In this document: positions 1 to 6,551 of the stretch, piece after piece | Layout of the letters: every line of letters begins with the position of its first letter | Position numbering within the stretch: position 1 is the stretch's first letter | Assembly: GCA_003158755.1 (NCBI GenBank) | Contig: PMLF01000109.1 | Span: 1 to 8,393 of the forward strand | Origin: Elusimicrobiota bacterium | GTDB taxonomy: Bacteria > Elusimicrobiota > Elusimicrobia > FEN-1173 | Reading direction: 5' to 3' | DNA length: 8,393 nt | Notes under the pieces: generated by a model | Seen by the model: the letters and a program-made list of their open reading frames with translations, nothing else | Told to the model about the DNA's origin: nothing | Database searches by the model: none | Translations under genes and position numbers: made by a program

Positions 1-842
1 TTCTTGTAGTGGCCGATCTCGTGGGCCATCACGGCCGTGAGCTCGGGGACGGTGTGCTGGCGGATCAACGTGTCGAAGAGGGCGATGCGCTTGTTCCGGC
101 CGAACCCCGTGAAGAACGCGTTGCTCTTGGACGACCGCTTGGAACCGTCCATGACGAAGACGTTGGTCAAGGGGAAGGACGTCCGGGCGGCCAAGTCGAA
201 GATCGACGTCCGCAGATCTCCGTCGGGGAGGGGCGTGAATTTGTTGAAGAGGGGCATGATCCACGTGGGCGCCACGAACTCGACGATGAGCCCGAAGGAC
301 ACCGTCGCCCCCCACGCCCACAGCCACGCGCTCCGGGCCGCCCATCCGAAGAAGGCGAAAATCGCCGCCAGAATTAACCCGCCGAGCAACGCCGCCAACA
401 GCCACATCTTCGCCTTATCCAAAAGGAACGTTTTCACCGTGGTCCGGTTGAAACCGAAGCGGGCCTCCAGGACGAAGGTTGAGTAAATTTGGAAAGGCAG
501 CGTGACGAGGTCGTGGGCGTAGAAAAATCCCCCAACGTAGATCAACCCCGTGACGATGGCTCCTCCATGGAAGGACCGGGCGACGACGTCCCACGCGGCG
601 AAACCTCCGAAGAACCAAAAACCCAGGACCAACAACAGGTCGTAAGAAGCGGCCGCCATGGAATAGACCAGCCGCGCGCGCTCGTAGGCGAGGGCTTTGG
701 CGTGAGTTTCTCCGTCGAGGACGTCCTTGAACTCTTCGGGAGGATCTCCCTTGAGACACGAAAGATTCAAGAGGTCCGCCGCCCTTTTCAAGGCAAATAC
801 GGCGACCAAAGACGTGAGAACGATCCAGCCCCAAAGGTTCAT
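1..842 (-). CDS. M48 family (Ste24/CAAX protease 1-like) membrane zinc endopeptidase, 3' end missing
   Basis: An integral-membrane zinc protease of the M48A/Ste24 type; the first 280 residues are in the window and the C-terminal part lies beyond base 1. I translated it directly from the minus strand, starting at the ATG at 842-840. The zinc motif HEIGH is at residues 274-278, where both His bind zinc and Glu is catalytic; the third ligand would lie outside the window. Upstream are family signatures: EARFGFNRTT (about 126-135), APTWIMPLFNKFTPLP (about 191-206) and DGSKRSSKSNAFFTGFG (about 222-238). Hydrophobic segments lie near residues 4-18, 63-82, 95-112, 148-166 and 171-190, as in Ste24. 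Bacterial members are thought to act in membrane-protein quality control; a CAAX-processing role is not expected without protein prenylation. The start overlaps the stop of the lipoprotein gene as ATGA, so it is the fourth gene of the operon. The family call is firm and the substrate is unknown. Confidence 0.93.
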   Translation of the reverse strand, partial: MNLWGWIVLTSLVAVFALKRAADLLNLSCLKGDPPEEFKDVLDGETHAKALAYERARLVYSMAAASYDLLLVLGFWFFGGFAAWDVVARSFHGGAIVTGLIYVGGFFYAHDLVTLPFQIYSTFVLEARFGFNRTTVKTFLLDKAKMWLLAALLGGLILAAIFAFFGWAARSAWLWAWGATVSFGLIVEFVAPTWIMPLFNKFTPLPDGDLRTSIFDLAARTSFPLTNVFVMDGSKRSSKSNAFFTGFGRNKRIALFDTLIRQHTVPELTAVMAHEIGHYK

Positions 843-1741
843 GATTCCTCTTCTTCCCAAATTTTCTTCCGGGGGATTTTCTTGCGCGCCGCGAGGAGTT
901 CCTCGCGCGAGAAATCGAACAGGACCTGTCCGTTGTCCTCGACCACCCGGAGGCGCTGAACGGACTTTGCGTCGTCGTATTTCTCGACCACGTCCCCGGC
1001 CGCCTCCACCACGCTGCGGCGGAGGAGCTCGTTCGACGTGTCGACGGGAGGAACGGCCGGAGGGACAACGCCCGCCGCCGCGCCTCCCAGGCGTTGGAAC
1101 TTGTCGAGGACGATCGTCAAGGCGCCGTCGGCGAACGTTCCCTTCACCCGATGGACCCGGAGGAAAACGCTGACCAAGGGGTTGTAGCTGATCTTCTGCT
1201 GGAGGCGGGACGCGGTCAGGCGGGCCATGAACTCCCCGTTCGTGACGTCGTGGAACAGGACGGAATCGTCGGGCTTCCCGGTGCCTTCGGGGCTGTCGAT
1301 CTCCATCACGCCCCGGTTCTCGAAATCCGCCCGGGAGATGCGCATGTAGAAATACCACTTGATGTCCGGGACGGACCGGAGGAGGGTCACGATCACGCCG
1401 GTGTTGGCGTCTTTGGCCCGGACGACGAGGAAGTCGACCTTGGCGTCGGTGGACAGGGCCACGCGGGTGACGGTCAGGAGGGCGTCGTAGAGGCGCTCGA
1501 CGGTCTTCCGGTCGAGCCCCAAATCCGCGCCGACCAGCTTCTGGGGGGCGATGTCGGCGTAAAGGGTTTTACCGACGAGCCGGGCGGAGGTGTCGAACTT
1601 GTACTCCCGACGGCAGATCTCCCGCACCGCCTCGGAGAGGTGGTCGGCCCGGTAGGTCGGCTTGCCGCAAGCGCTACTGAGGAGAAGGCTGAGGAGGAGC
1701 GTCGCCGGCGGGAGGCGCCGGCGGCGGCATGTATCGGGCAT
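839..1741 (-). CDS. Putative lipoprotein of unknown family
   Basis: A 300-residue exported lipoprotein that I do not recognise as a named family. The N-terminus has a basic n-region (RRRR at 6-9), a Leu-rich core and the lipobox LSSA followed by Cys25, the predicted lipidated residue; Gly at +2 does not predict inner-membrane retention. Residues about 30-215 look like one mixed alpha/beta domain. A Gly/Ala/Pro/Val-rich linker (about 218-234) leads to a second small domain (about 235-280) and a highly charged tail ending in EEEES. The ATG at 1741 is the only plausible start: no ATG, GTG or TTG follows before the signal core. It lies 68 nt inside the 3' end of the FtsH-like gene in another frame, and no clear ribosome binding site precedes it, so translation probably depends on the upstream gene. 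The stop overlaps the M48 start by 4 nt. Position between two membrane proteases suggests an accessory or substrate-binding role in envelope proteostasis, which is inference only. Confidence 0.82.
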   Translation of the reverse strand: MPDTCRRRRLPPATLLLSLLLSSACGKPTYRADHLSEAVREICRREYKFDTSARLVGKTLYADIAPQKLVGADLGLDRKTVERLYDALLTVTRVALSTDAKVDFLVVRAKDANTGVIVTLLRSVPDIKWYFYMRISRADFENRGVMEIDSPEGTGKPDDSVLFHDVTNGEFMARLTASRLQQKISYNPLVSVFLRVHRVKGTFADGALTIVLDKFQRLGGAAAGVVPPAVPPVDTSNELLRRSVVEAAGDVVEKYDDAKSVQRLRVVEDNGQVLFDFSREELLAARKKIPRKKIWEEEES

Positions 1742-3365
1742 CGTCAGGGTGAACGGTTTCGATGGGTACTTGGTTCCGAGCTTTTCCGAACTCGTTGAAA
1801 ATGGCGTGGATGTCGTCGAACTCCAACTCGTCTTTTTTCAGCAGTTCCTGGACGAACCGCTCGACGATGACCCAGTCGGCGCGCAACATGGTCTCCACGT
1901 CCTTGGCGCACTCGTTCAGGATCCGGTACACCTCTTTGTTGAGCGAATCCCGGAGGTCGTTGGAAAGTTCATTTTCGGGGATGGAACTGAAGTCCCCGAT
2001 GAACCCGTTGGTCCCCAGCCCCAACCGCCACACCATAGAATGGGCGATCTGGGTGGCGTGGGTGAAATCTTGGGAGACGCCCGTCGTGGTGGTGTCGTAT
2101 TTGATTTTTTCGGCCACGTAGCCGGCCAGGGACACCTTGATGGTGGCGAGCATGGTGTCGCGGCGCTGGGAGTGCCATTCTTCCCGGGGGTTGTGCCACA
2201 CCACGCCCAAAGCCCCGCCGCGGGAAATGATGGAGGCCTTGAAAACGTCGTCGGTGGGGTGAAGCTGATAAACCGTCACCAAATGCCCCACCTCGTGGAA
2301 CGCCGTGGCTTCCCGCTCGTCGGCGGTCATGGTGAGTTGGCGGGCGGTGCCAAGGTCCACCCGCTCCAACGCCTCGGAGAAATCCTTATAGACGACCTCG
2401 GCCCGCTTGTTGCGGGTGGCGATCAAAGCGGACTCTTTCACGATGTTCATGATTTCCGCCGGAGACTTGCCGACGCAGCGGCGGCCGAGGCGGCCGATGT
2501 CGATGGTCGGGTCGTACTTGACCTTCTTCATATAGTAGCGGAACAAATCGATGCGTTCCTGAAGATTGGGTTTGTCGATGTAGAGCTTCCGGTCGAAGCG
2601 GCCGGGGCGAAGGATGGCCGCATCCAAGATGCCTTCGGCGGCGTTGGTGGCGCCGAGAACGACGACGGGCTGCTGCTCGGTCAAGCCGTCCATCTCGACC
2701 AGGAGTTGGTTCAAGGTGCTGTCCTTTTCCTGGGACCCGAAAGCGGAGAACTTCCGCGACTGGCCGATCACGTCCAACTCGTCGATGAAGACGATGCAGG
2801 CCCCGTGGGCGTAGGCGAGTTGGCGGGCCTGCTTGAAAAGTTTCCTGACGCGGCTGGCGCCCACGCCGACGAAGACCTCCACGAACTCGGACCCGGCCAT
2901 GCTGACGAAGGGGACGCCGGCCTCGGTGGCGATGGCCTTGGCGAGGAGGGTCTTGCCCGTTCCCGGGGGGCCCACCAGCAGCAGTCCCTTGATGATCTTT
3001 CCGCCGATGGCCTTGAGCTTGGCCCGGTCGCGCAGGAGCTGGACCACTTCCATGGCTTCCTTCTTAGCGCTCTCCAAGCCGATGACGTCCTTGAAGCTGA
3101 CGTTCACGTCCTCGGAGTTGATCTTCGTGTCCTTGCGGAGCTTGGAGAACCCGTCCTGCATGAAGTGCAGATAGAAGAAAACGAAGACCAGCGCGTTGAC
3201 GATGGCGAAGAGGAGGTTCAGGGGAAGCTGGGAAAGCGTCAGGTTCCGGTAGAAAGACTCCATGAACATCAGGCCGACGATCGACCCGATCAGGAGCACG
3301 ATGATCCCGATGACCAGGAGGATGGTGACCCAATTATTGGACCAGAACATTTTAAGTTTTCGCAT
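1674..3365 (-). CDS. ftsH: FtsH-family membrane AAA+ zinc metalloprotease with minimal periplasmic loop
   Basis: A 563-residue ATP-dependent membrane protease. Two hydrophobic helices (about 12-34 and 49-68) are joined by only about 14 residues, against roughly 70 or more in E. coli FtsH, so the periplasmic domain is essentially missing. The AAA+ module has Walker A GPPGTGKT (132-139), pore motif FVEVFVGVGASR (161-172), Walker B IVFIDELD (191-198), sensor-1 ATN (239-241) and arginine-finger region RPGRFDR (253-259). The M41 peptidase has HEVGH at 357-361 instead of the usual HEAGH, with the probable third zinc ligand Asp433 in TTTTGVSQDF, so catalysis looks intact. The usual GGRxAEE segment is replaced by AGYVAEK (414-420). 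The C-terminus ends in a Pro-rich tail (547-563) whose DNA also encodes the lipoprotein start. The ATG is 7 nt after the response-regulator stop; Met6 is an alternative start. FtsH hexamers extract and degrade membrane and short-lived cytosolic proteins. The divergent sequence suggests a specialised paralogue rather than the housekeeping FtsH; that is inference. Confidence 0.95.
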   Translation of the reverse strand: MRKLKMFWSNNWVTILLVIGIIVLLIGSIVGLMFMESFYRNLTLSQLPLNLLFAIVNALVFVFFYLHFMQDGFSKLRKDTKINSEDVNVSFKDVIGLESAKKEAMEVVQLLRDRAKLKAIGGKIIKGLLLVGPPGTGKTLLAKAIATEAGVPFVSMAGSEFVEVFVGVGASRVRKLFKQARQLAYAHGACIVFIDELDVIGQSRKFSAFGSQEKDSTLNQLLVEMDGLTEQQPVVVLGATNAAEGILDAAILRPGRFDRKLYIDKPNLQERIDLFRYYMKKVKYDPTIDIGRLGRRCVGKSPAEIMNIVKESALIATRNKRAEVVYKDFSEALERVDLGTARQLTMTADEREATAFHEVGHLVTVYQLHPTDDVFKASIISRGGALGVVWHNPREEWHSQRRDTMLATIKVSLAGYVAEKIKYDTTTTGVSQDFTHATQIAHSMVWRLGLGTNGFIGDFSSIPENELSNDLRDSLNKEVYRILNECAKDVETMLRADWVIVERFVQELLKKDELEFDDIHAIFNEFGKARNQVPIETVHPDDARYMPPPAPPAGDAPPQPSPQ

Positions 3366-3372
3366 GGTTTTT

Positions 3373-3759
3373 TTAGGCCGCTCGGCCGTCGAGAAGCTCG
3401 GCGACGTGCGAGACGACTTCCTGGATGTCGAAGGGTTTCCCGATGTACACGTCCGCTCCCACGGTCAAGCCCGTTTTGATCCCCGCCGGGTCGTTGCGGG
3501 AGGTGAGGATGATGATCTTCGGCGTCGGAAGATCGTGGTAATCGTTCAACAGCGCGTGGACGAGTTGGTACCCGTTCTTCCGGGGCATCACAACGTCCGT
3601 GATGAGGAGGTCGGGATGGACTCGAAGCACCTCCGCCAACCCTTCCTCTCCGTCTTTGGCGATGGCGACCTCGTACCCCTGGCCCGCCAACACGTGGCGC
3701 AGAAGTTCGAGAATGTGGACGTCGTCCTCCACAAGGACGATGCGGGAACCCTTCGCCAT
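3373..3759 (-). CDS. Stand-alone response regulator (receiver domain only)
   Basis: A 128-residue CheY-like receiver with no output domain. The acidic pocket is in VEDD (Glu11, Asp12), the phosphoacceptor is Asp55 in LLITDVVMP, the switch Thr is Thr86 and the conserved Lys is Lys108 in GKPF. The protein ends about 15 residues after the last receiver helix, so nothing is fused to it. It is first in the leftward operon and 7 nt ahead of the FtsH-like gene. The divergent neighbour encodes a receiver-histidine kinase, which is the obvious candidate phosphodonor. With no DNA-binding or enzymatic domain, it must act by protein contact or as a phosphate shuttle; a direct effect on the co-encoded protease is possible but speculative. 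The ATG at 3759 is supported by a promoter-like TAGAAT ending 6 nt upstream. An AGGAGA 15 nt upstream is too far away to act as a ribosome binding site. Confidence 0.95.
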   Translation of the reverse strand: MAKGSRIVLVEDDVHILELLRHVLAGQGYEVAIAKDGEEGLAEVLRVHPDLLITDVVMPRKNGYQLVHALLNDYHDLPTPKIIILTSRNDPAGIKTGLTVGADVYIGKPFDIQEVVSHVAELLDGRAA

Positions 3760-3765
3760 GGGTGT

Positions 3766-3794
3766 ATTCTATCTTCTCCTCGACGGGTCTTCAA
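3766..3794 (-). promoter_or_regulatory. Predicted promoter of the protease operon (leaderless)
   Basis: On the minus strand, TTGAAG (3794-3789, matching 4 of 6 of the TTGACA consensus) and TAGAAT (3771-3766, 5 of 6 of TATAAT) are separated by exactly 17 nt. The -10 box ends 6 nt before the response-regulator ATG, so transcription would start at or within a base of the start codon and give a leaderless mRNA. The assignment rests on consensus match and spacing only. Confidence 0.6.
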
Positions 3795-3818
3795 GAGCTT
3801 CGTCGGATAAACTAGAAT
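3790..3818 (+). promoter_or_regulatory. Predicted promoter of the histidine kinase gene (leaderless)
   Basis: On the plus strand, TAGAAT at 3813-3818 ends 7 nt before the kinase ATG, and a weak -35 (TTCAAG at 3790-3795, 3 of 6) sits 17 nt upstream. No Shine-Dalgarno sequence precedes the ATG, which fits a leaderless transcript. The -35 overlaps the -35 of the opposing promoter on the same CTTCAAG, so polymerase may be unable to occupy both promoters at once. Confidence 0.5.
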
Positions 3819-3825
3819 CTTTCCC

Positions 3826-4944
3826 ATGCCGGAAAAATTGCTGGTGGTGGACGACGAGCCGAACCTCCTGGATTTCCTGACGGACCTCCTGGAGATGGCG
3901 GGCTACGACGTGGACGGCGCGGGCTCCGGGCGGGAGGCGATGGAAAAGATTCGAGCCAATTCCTACCACGCCGCCCTTTTCGACTACCAGCTGGGCGACA
4001 TCACGGGCCTGGCCTTGGCGAAGGAATATCATCGGGTGGACCCCGACGTGCCCGTCATCCTCATGACCGCCCACGCCTCCCTCGATATGGCCGTCCAGGC
4101 CATCCAGGCCGACGTCTACGATTACCTCATCAAACCGGTCAAACCCGAACACCTCAAGAACACCTTGAACAAGGCCCTGGAACAGCGACGCCTCGCCGTC
4201 GAGAACAAGCGCCTCCTGGTGGACCTGCAAAAAGCCAACGTGGAGCTCAACCGGTCGAGCGAGATGAAGACCCGGTTCCTCTCCATCGTCTCCCACGACC
4301 TGCGGACGCCGCTCACGTCCATCAAGGGTTACGCCCAGGTGCTGACGCTCCAGGACGATCTCCCGTCCGCCCAGAAGGCGGGGTACCTCAAAGTCATCGT
4401 GCACGAGGCCGATCACTTGGGGGGTCTCATCAGTGATCTGATGGATTTCGTGAGCATCGAGGCGGGAAAACTGCGGATCGAGAAAAAACCGGTCCCTCTC
4501 GGGAAAATCCTTTCGGGACTGGAAGCCCGCATGCATCCCCAGGCGGAGACGCGGAAACTGAAATTATCGGTGACGGCGGCGGCGAACCTGCCGACGCTTT
4601 CCCTCGACGAGCGGCGCATCGACCAAGTGCTCACCAACCTGGTGGGCAACGCCTTCAAGCACACGCCGGAGGGAGGCTCCGTCTCGGTCGCCGCGGAAAT
4701 CACGCCCGAGGGCGTCCGTATCTCCGTCCAAGACACCGGCGAAGGCGTCCCTCTGAAGGACCTGCCGCGCCTCTTCGAGCAGTTCTACCAGGTGGAAGCC
4801 CACACGTCGAAGAAGGACGGCCTGGGCCTCGGCCTCAACATCTCCCAGGAAATCATAAGGGCCCACGGCGGAAGCATCCAGGTCCACTCCGACGGCCCCG
4901 GCGCCGGATGCCGATTTTGGTTCACCCTACCCATAAACGATTGA
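3826..4944 (+). CDS. Soluble receiver-histidine kinase (REC-HisKA-HATPase)
   Basis: A 372-residue cytoplasmic two-component kinase with an N-terminal receiver in place of a sensor. The receiver (about 1-118) has VVDDE at 7-11, phosphoacceptor Asp53, Thr81 and Lys103. A helical linker (about 112-148, likely coiled coil) leads to a HisKA domain with phosphoacceptor His157 in SHDLRTP. The HATPase domain has N box NLVGNAFKHT (271-280), G1 DTGEG (303-307), F box LFEQFYQ (316-322) and G2 GLGLGL (332-337); all catalytic signatures are present. There are no membrane helices, signal peptide, PAS or GAF domain, so its input is probably phosphorylation or protein binding at its own receiver. It is divergent from a stand-alone receiver gene 66 bp away, suggesting a paired relay. 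The ATG has no ribosome binding site but lies 7 nt after a -10-like TAGAAT. Confidence 0.95.
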   Translation: MPEKLLVVDDEPNLLDFLTDLLEMAGYDVDGAGSGREAMEKIRANSYHAALFDYQLGDITGLALAKEYHRVDPDVPVILMTAHASLDMAVQAIQADVYDYLIKPVKPEHLKNTLNKALEQRRLAVENKRLLVDLQKANVELNRSSEMKTRFLSIVSHDLRTPLTSIKGYAQVLTLQDDLPSAQKAGYLKVIVHEADHLGGLISDLMDFVSIEAGKLRIEKKPVPLGKILSGLEARMHPQAETRKLKLSVTAAANLPTLSLDERRIDQVLTNLVGNAFKHTPEGGSVSVAAEITPEGVRISVQDTGEGVPLKDLPRLFEQFYQVEAHTSKKDGLGLGLNISQEIIRAHGGSIQVHSDGPGAGCRFWFTLPIND

Positions 4945-4958
4945 TCGTTATAAACCCA

Positions 4959-5036
4959 CCGCTCGTGCTGAGCCTGTCGAAGCACGACAAGGAACGTCGA
5001 GCGTGTCTCCCCCTTCGACAAGCTCAGGGTGAGCGG
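4959..5036. repeat. Dispersed-type imperfect inverted repeat between convergent genes
   Basis: Two 24-nt arms face each other: 4959-4982 and 5013-5036, the second beginning CTTCGACAAGCTCAGG. The reverse complement of the left arm matches the right arm at 20 of 24 positions, with a 30-nt spacer. Each arm also holds a small internal hairpin (GCTC, five bases, GAGC), so the unit can fold into a branched structure. I recall the CTTCGACAAGCTCAGG core as a frequent intergenic repeat in many bacterial genomes. It fills the gap between the convergent kinase and phosphohexomutase genes and may act as a bidirectional terminator or mRNA 3'-end stabiliser, although no T-tract follows on either strand. 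Confidence 0.8.
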
Positions 5037-5062
5037 GCATTAGGGCATTAAATATACGGACA

Positions 5063-6520
5063 TTATTGGCTCTTGCTCCGCTTGCCTTTGGTCGGTTTCG
5101 CCGACGGAGGGGGCGCTTCCTGGGGCGGACGCATGTTGACCATTTCCTGGGCCTTGGACATTAGGGCTTGGGTCTTTTTCAGGTCGGGGCTTTCGGCGTA
5201 GGTGCGCATCAAGGGCTCCGTCCCCGACGGGCGCAGGAGCAGCCAGGAGTTGTCCTCCAGGAAAATCTTCACGCCATCGATCGTGCGGGTTTCTTTGACG
5301 GCCGAACCGGCGAACTTGGGCGGCAGGTGGCTGATCAGGTGGTCCGACCACCGCTTCCGGTCGCCGACGGGGTTGCGCATGGGATAGTCCTCGCGCAGGA
5401 AGCGGGAGGCGCCGTATTTGGCCTCCATCTCCTGGCGCAGGACCGAGAGGGGCTTCCCCTCCGCCAAAACGTATTCGAGGAGCAGGAGGCCCGAGAGCAG
5501 GCCGTCCCGCTCCGGCTGAATGACGCCGACGCCGTATCCGCCGGACTCTTCCCCGCCCAGCAAGACCTTCCCTTTCAGGATGTGATCCGCCACGTGCTTA
5601 AAGCCCACGGGCACTTCCACCAGGGTCAACTTATGCTCCTTGGCGATGCGCTCGGAGAGGTATCCCAGAGAAACCGTCTGCACCACTTTGCCGGTCATCT
5701 TTCGGTTCTTGACCAGGTGCAGCAGGAGGAGCGGGAAAACTTGGTGCGGGGGCAGGTACTCTCCCTTGTCGTCCACGACGCCCAGACGGTCGGCGTCGCC
5801 GTCGACGGCCAGGCCGAGGGACGCGCGGGAATCGAGGACGGCCTTCTTCAGCGCGTCCAAATAGCGATCAATGGGCTCGGGAGAAACACCGCCGAAGAGA
5901 GGGTCTCTCTCGGTTCGGATCAGCGACCCTTTGAGGTTCATGGCCTTGAAGATCATCTCCCAGTAGCGTCCGCCGGGACCGTACATACCGTCGGCCACGA
6001 CGCGGGCCTTGGGCGTCCGCCAGAACTTCTTGTCGAGCTTCGAAAGGAGGAAGGCCACGTAATCCTTCGCGGGATCGAAGGAAGGAGCGGGAGCCATCTT
6101 CTCGTCGAAGGGAGTCTCGTCGGGGTCCATCAGCTCTTCCAGCCGCTTGGTGAAGGACGGGTCCGCCGAGCATCCCGGCGGGACCTTCACCTTGAACCCG
6201 TTGTAGAGGGGCGGGTTGTGGCTGGCGGTGATCACGACGCCGACGTCGGCTTTGGCCCGCCGGAGGGCGAAGGAAAGCGCGGGAGTGCTCACCGGGGCGG
6301 ACGCCAGGGACACCTTGTGGCCGGCCCCGGCCAGAACCGCCGCCGCGTGCCGGGCGAAATCCTCGGACAGGAACCGGTGGTCGTAACCGACGACCGCCTG
6401 GGAGCGGGGTTTGATCGCCTTGGCCAGCGCCGCCGCGACGCGGCGCACGTTGGAGAAAGTGAAGTCCCGCGCGATGACCGCGCGCCATCCGTCGGTGCCG
6501 AACAGAATTGGGGAAGCCAT
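5063..6520 (-). CDS. Phosphoglucomutase/phosphomannomutase (alpha-D-phosphohexomutase family)
   Basis: A 485-residue cytosolic enzyme that interconverts hexose 1-phosphates and 6-phosphates through a phosphoserine, feeding glycogen, nucleotide-sugar and envelope polysaccharide synthesis. All four family signatures are present in order: TASHNPP at 98-104 with catalytic Ser100, metal loop DGDADR at 240-245, sugar-binding GGEESGG at 322-328 and phosphate-binding RPSGTEP at 430-436. GTDGWRA near the N-terminus (8-14) is also typical. Length is normal. The last 20 or so residues are a Pro/Lys-rich tail (PPQEAPPPSAKPTKGKRSKS) with no family counterpart that I know of. The start at 6520 is fixed by GGAGGA just upstream and by GTDGW lying at the correct distance. 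The same frame is open back to an ATG at 6640, but that stretch is repeat DNA. Glucose versus mannose specificity, or glucosamine (GlmM), cannot be decided from motifs; GlmM seems less likely. Confidence 0.94.
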   Translation of the reverse strand: MASPILFGTDGWRAVIARDFTFSNVRRVAAALAKAIKPRSQAVVGYDHRFLSEDFARHAAAVLAGAGHKVSLASAPVSTPALSFALRRAKADVGVVITASHNPPLYNGFKVKVPPGCSADPSFTKRLEELMDPDETPFDEKMAPAPSFDPAKDYVAFLLSKLDKKFWRTPKARVVADGMYGPGGRYWEMIFKAMNLKGSLIRTERDPLFGGVSPEPIDRYLDALKKAVLDSRASLGLAVDGDADRLGVVDDKGEYLPPHQVFPLLLLHLVKNRKMTGKVVQTVSLGYLSERIAKEHKLTLVEVPVGFKHVADHILKGKVLLGGEESGGYGVGVIQPERDGLLSGLLLLEYVLAEGKPLSVLRQEMEAKYGASRFLREDYPMRNPVGDRKRWSDHLISHLPPKFAGSAVKETRTIDGVKIFLEDNSWLLLRPSGTEPLMRTYAESPDLKKTQALMSKAQEMVNMRPPQEAPPPSAKPTKGKRSKSQ

Positions 6521-6523
6521 GAA

Positions 6524-6529
6524 TCCTCC
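6524..6529 (-). promoter_or_regulatory. Shine-Dalgarno of the phosphohexomutase gene
   Basis: GGAGGA on the minus strand, 3 nt before the ATG at 6520. It is the clearest ribosome binding site in the window and decides the start of this gene against the in-frame upstream ATG at 6640. Confidence 0.8.
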
Positions 6530-6533
6530 GTTT

Positions 6534-6547
6534 TGTGACAAGTCACA
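6534..6547. promoter_or_regulatory. 14-bp palindrome, possible operator
   Basis: TGTGAC and GTCACA flank two bases, giving a perfect 6-bp dyad (TGTGA, four bases, TCACA). It starts 14 nt upstream of the phosphohexomutase ATG, directly before its ribosome binding site. The half-sites resemble those of CRP/FNR-family regulators, with the N4 spacing seen in FNR sites rather than the N6 of CRP. As RNA it would form only a short stem, so a DNA operator is the more natural reading; this is inference. Confidence 0.4.
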
Positions 6548-6551
6548 TGCC

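Noticed and set aside
1662..3479. 605-codon open frame on the plus strand
   Set aside because: It is fully antisense to the FtsH-like gene, whose motifs are unmistakable. Its translation is a low-complexity His/Asp/Val/Gly-rich pattern typical of a shadow frame in GC-rich DNA.
3775..3780. AGGAGA on the minus strand as ribosome binding site of the response regulator
   Set aside because: It is 15 nt from the ATG, too far for normal function, and lies upstream of the predicted -10 box, so it would not be in the mRNA.
4945..5062. Classical rho-independent terminator
   Set aside because: Strong inverted repeats are present but no run of T follows on either strand, so I describe it as a repeat with possible terminator activity.
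5168..6538. 456-codon open frame on the plus strand
   Set aside because: Antisense to the phosphohexomutase gene, which carries all four family signatures. The shadow protein shows no domain or signal.
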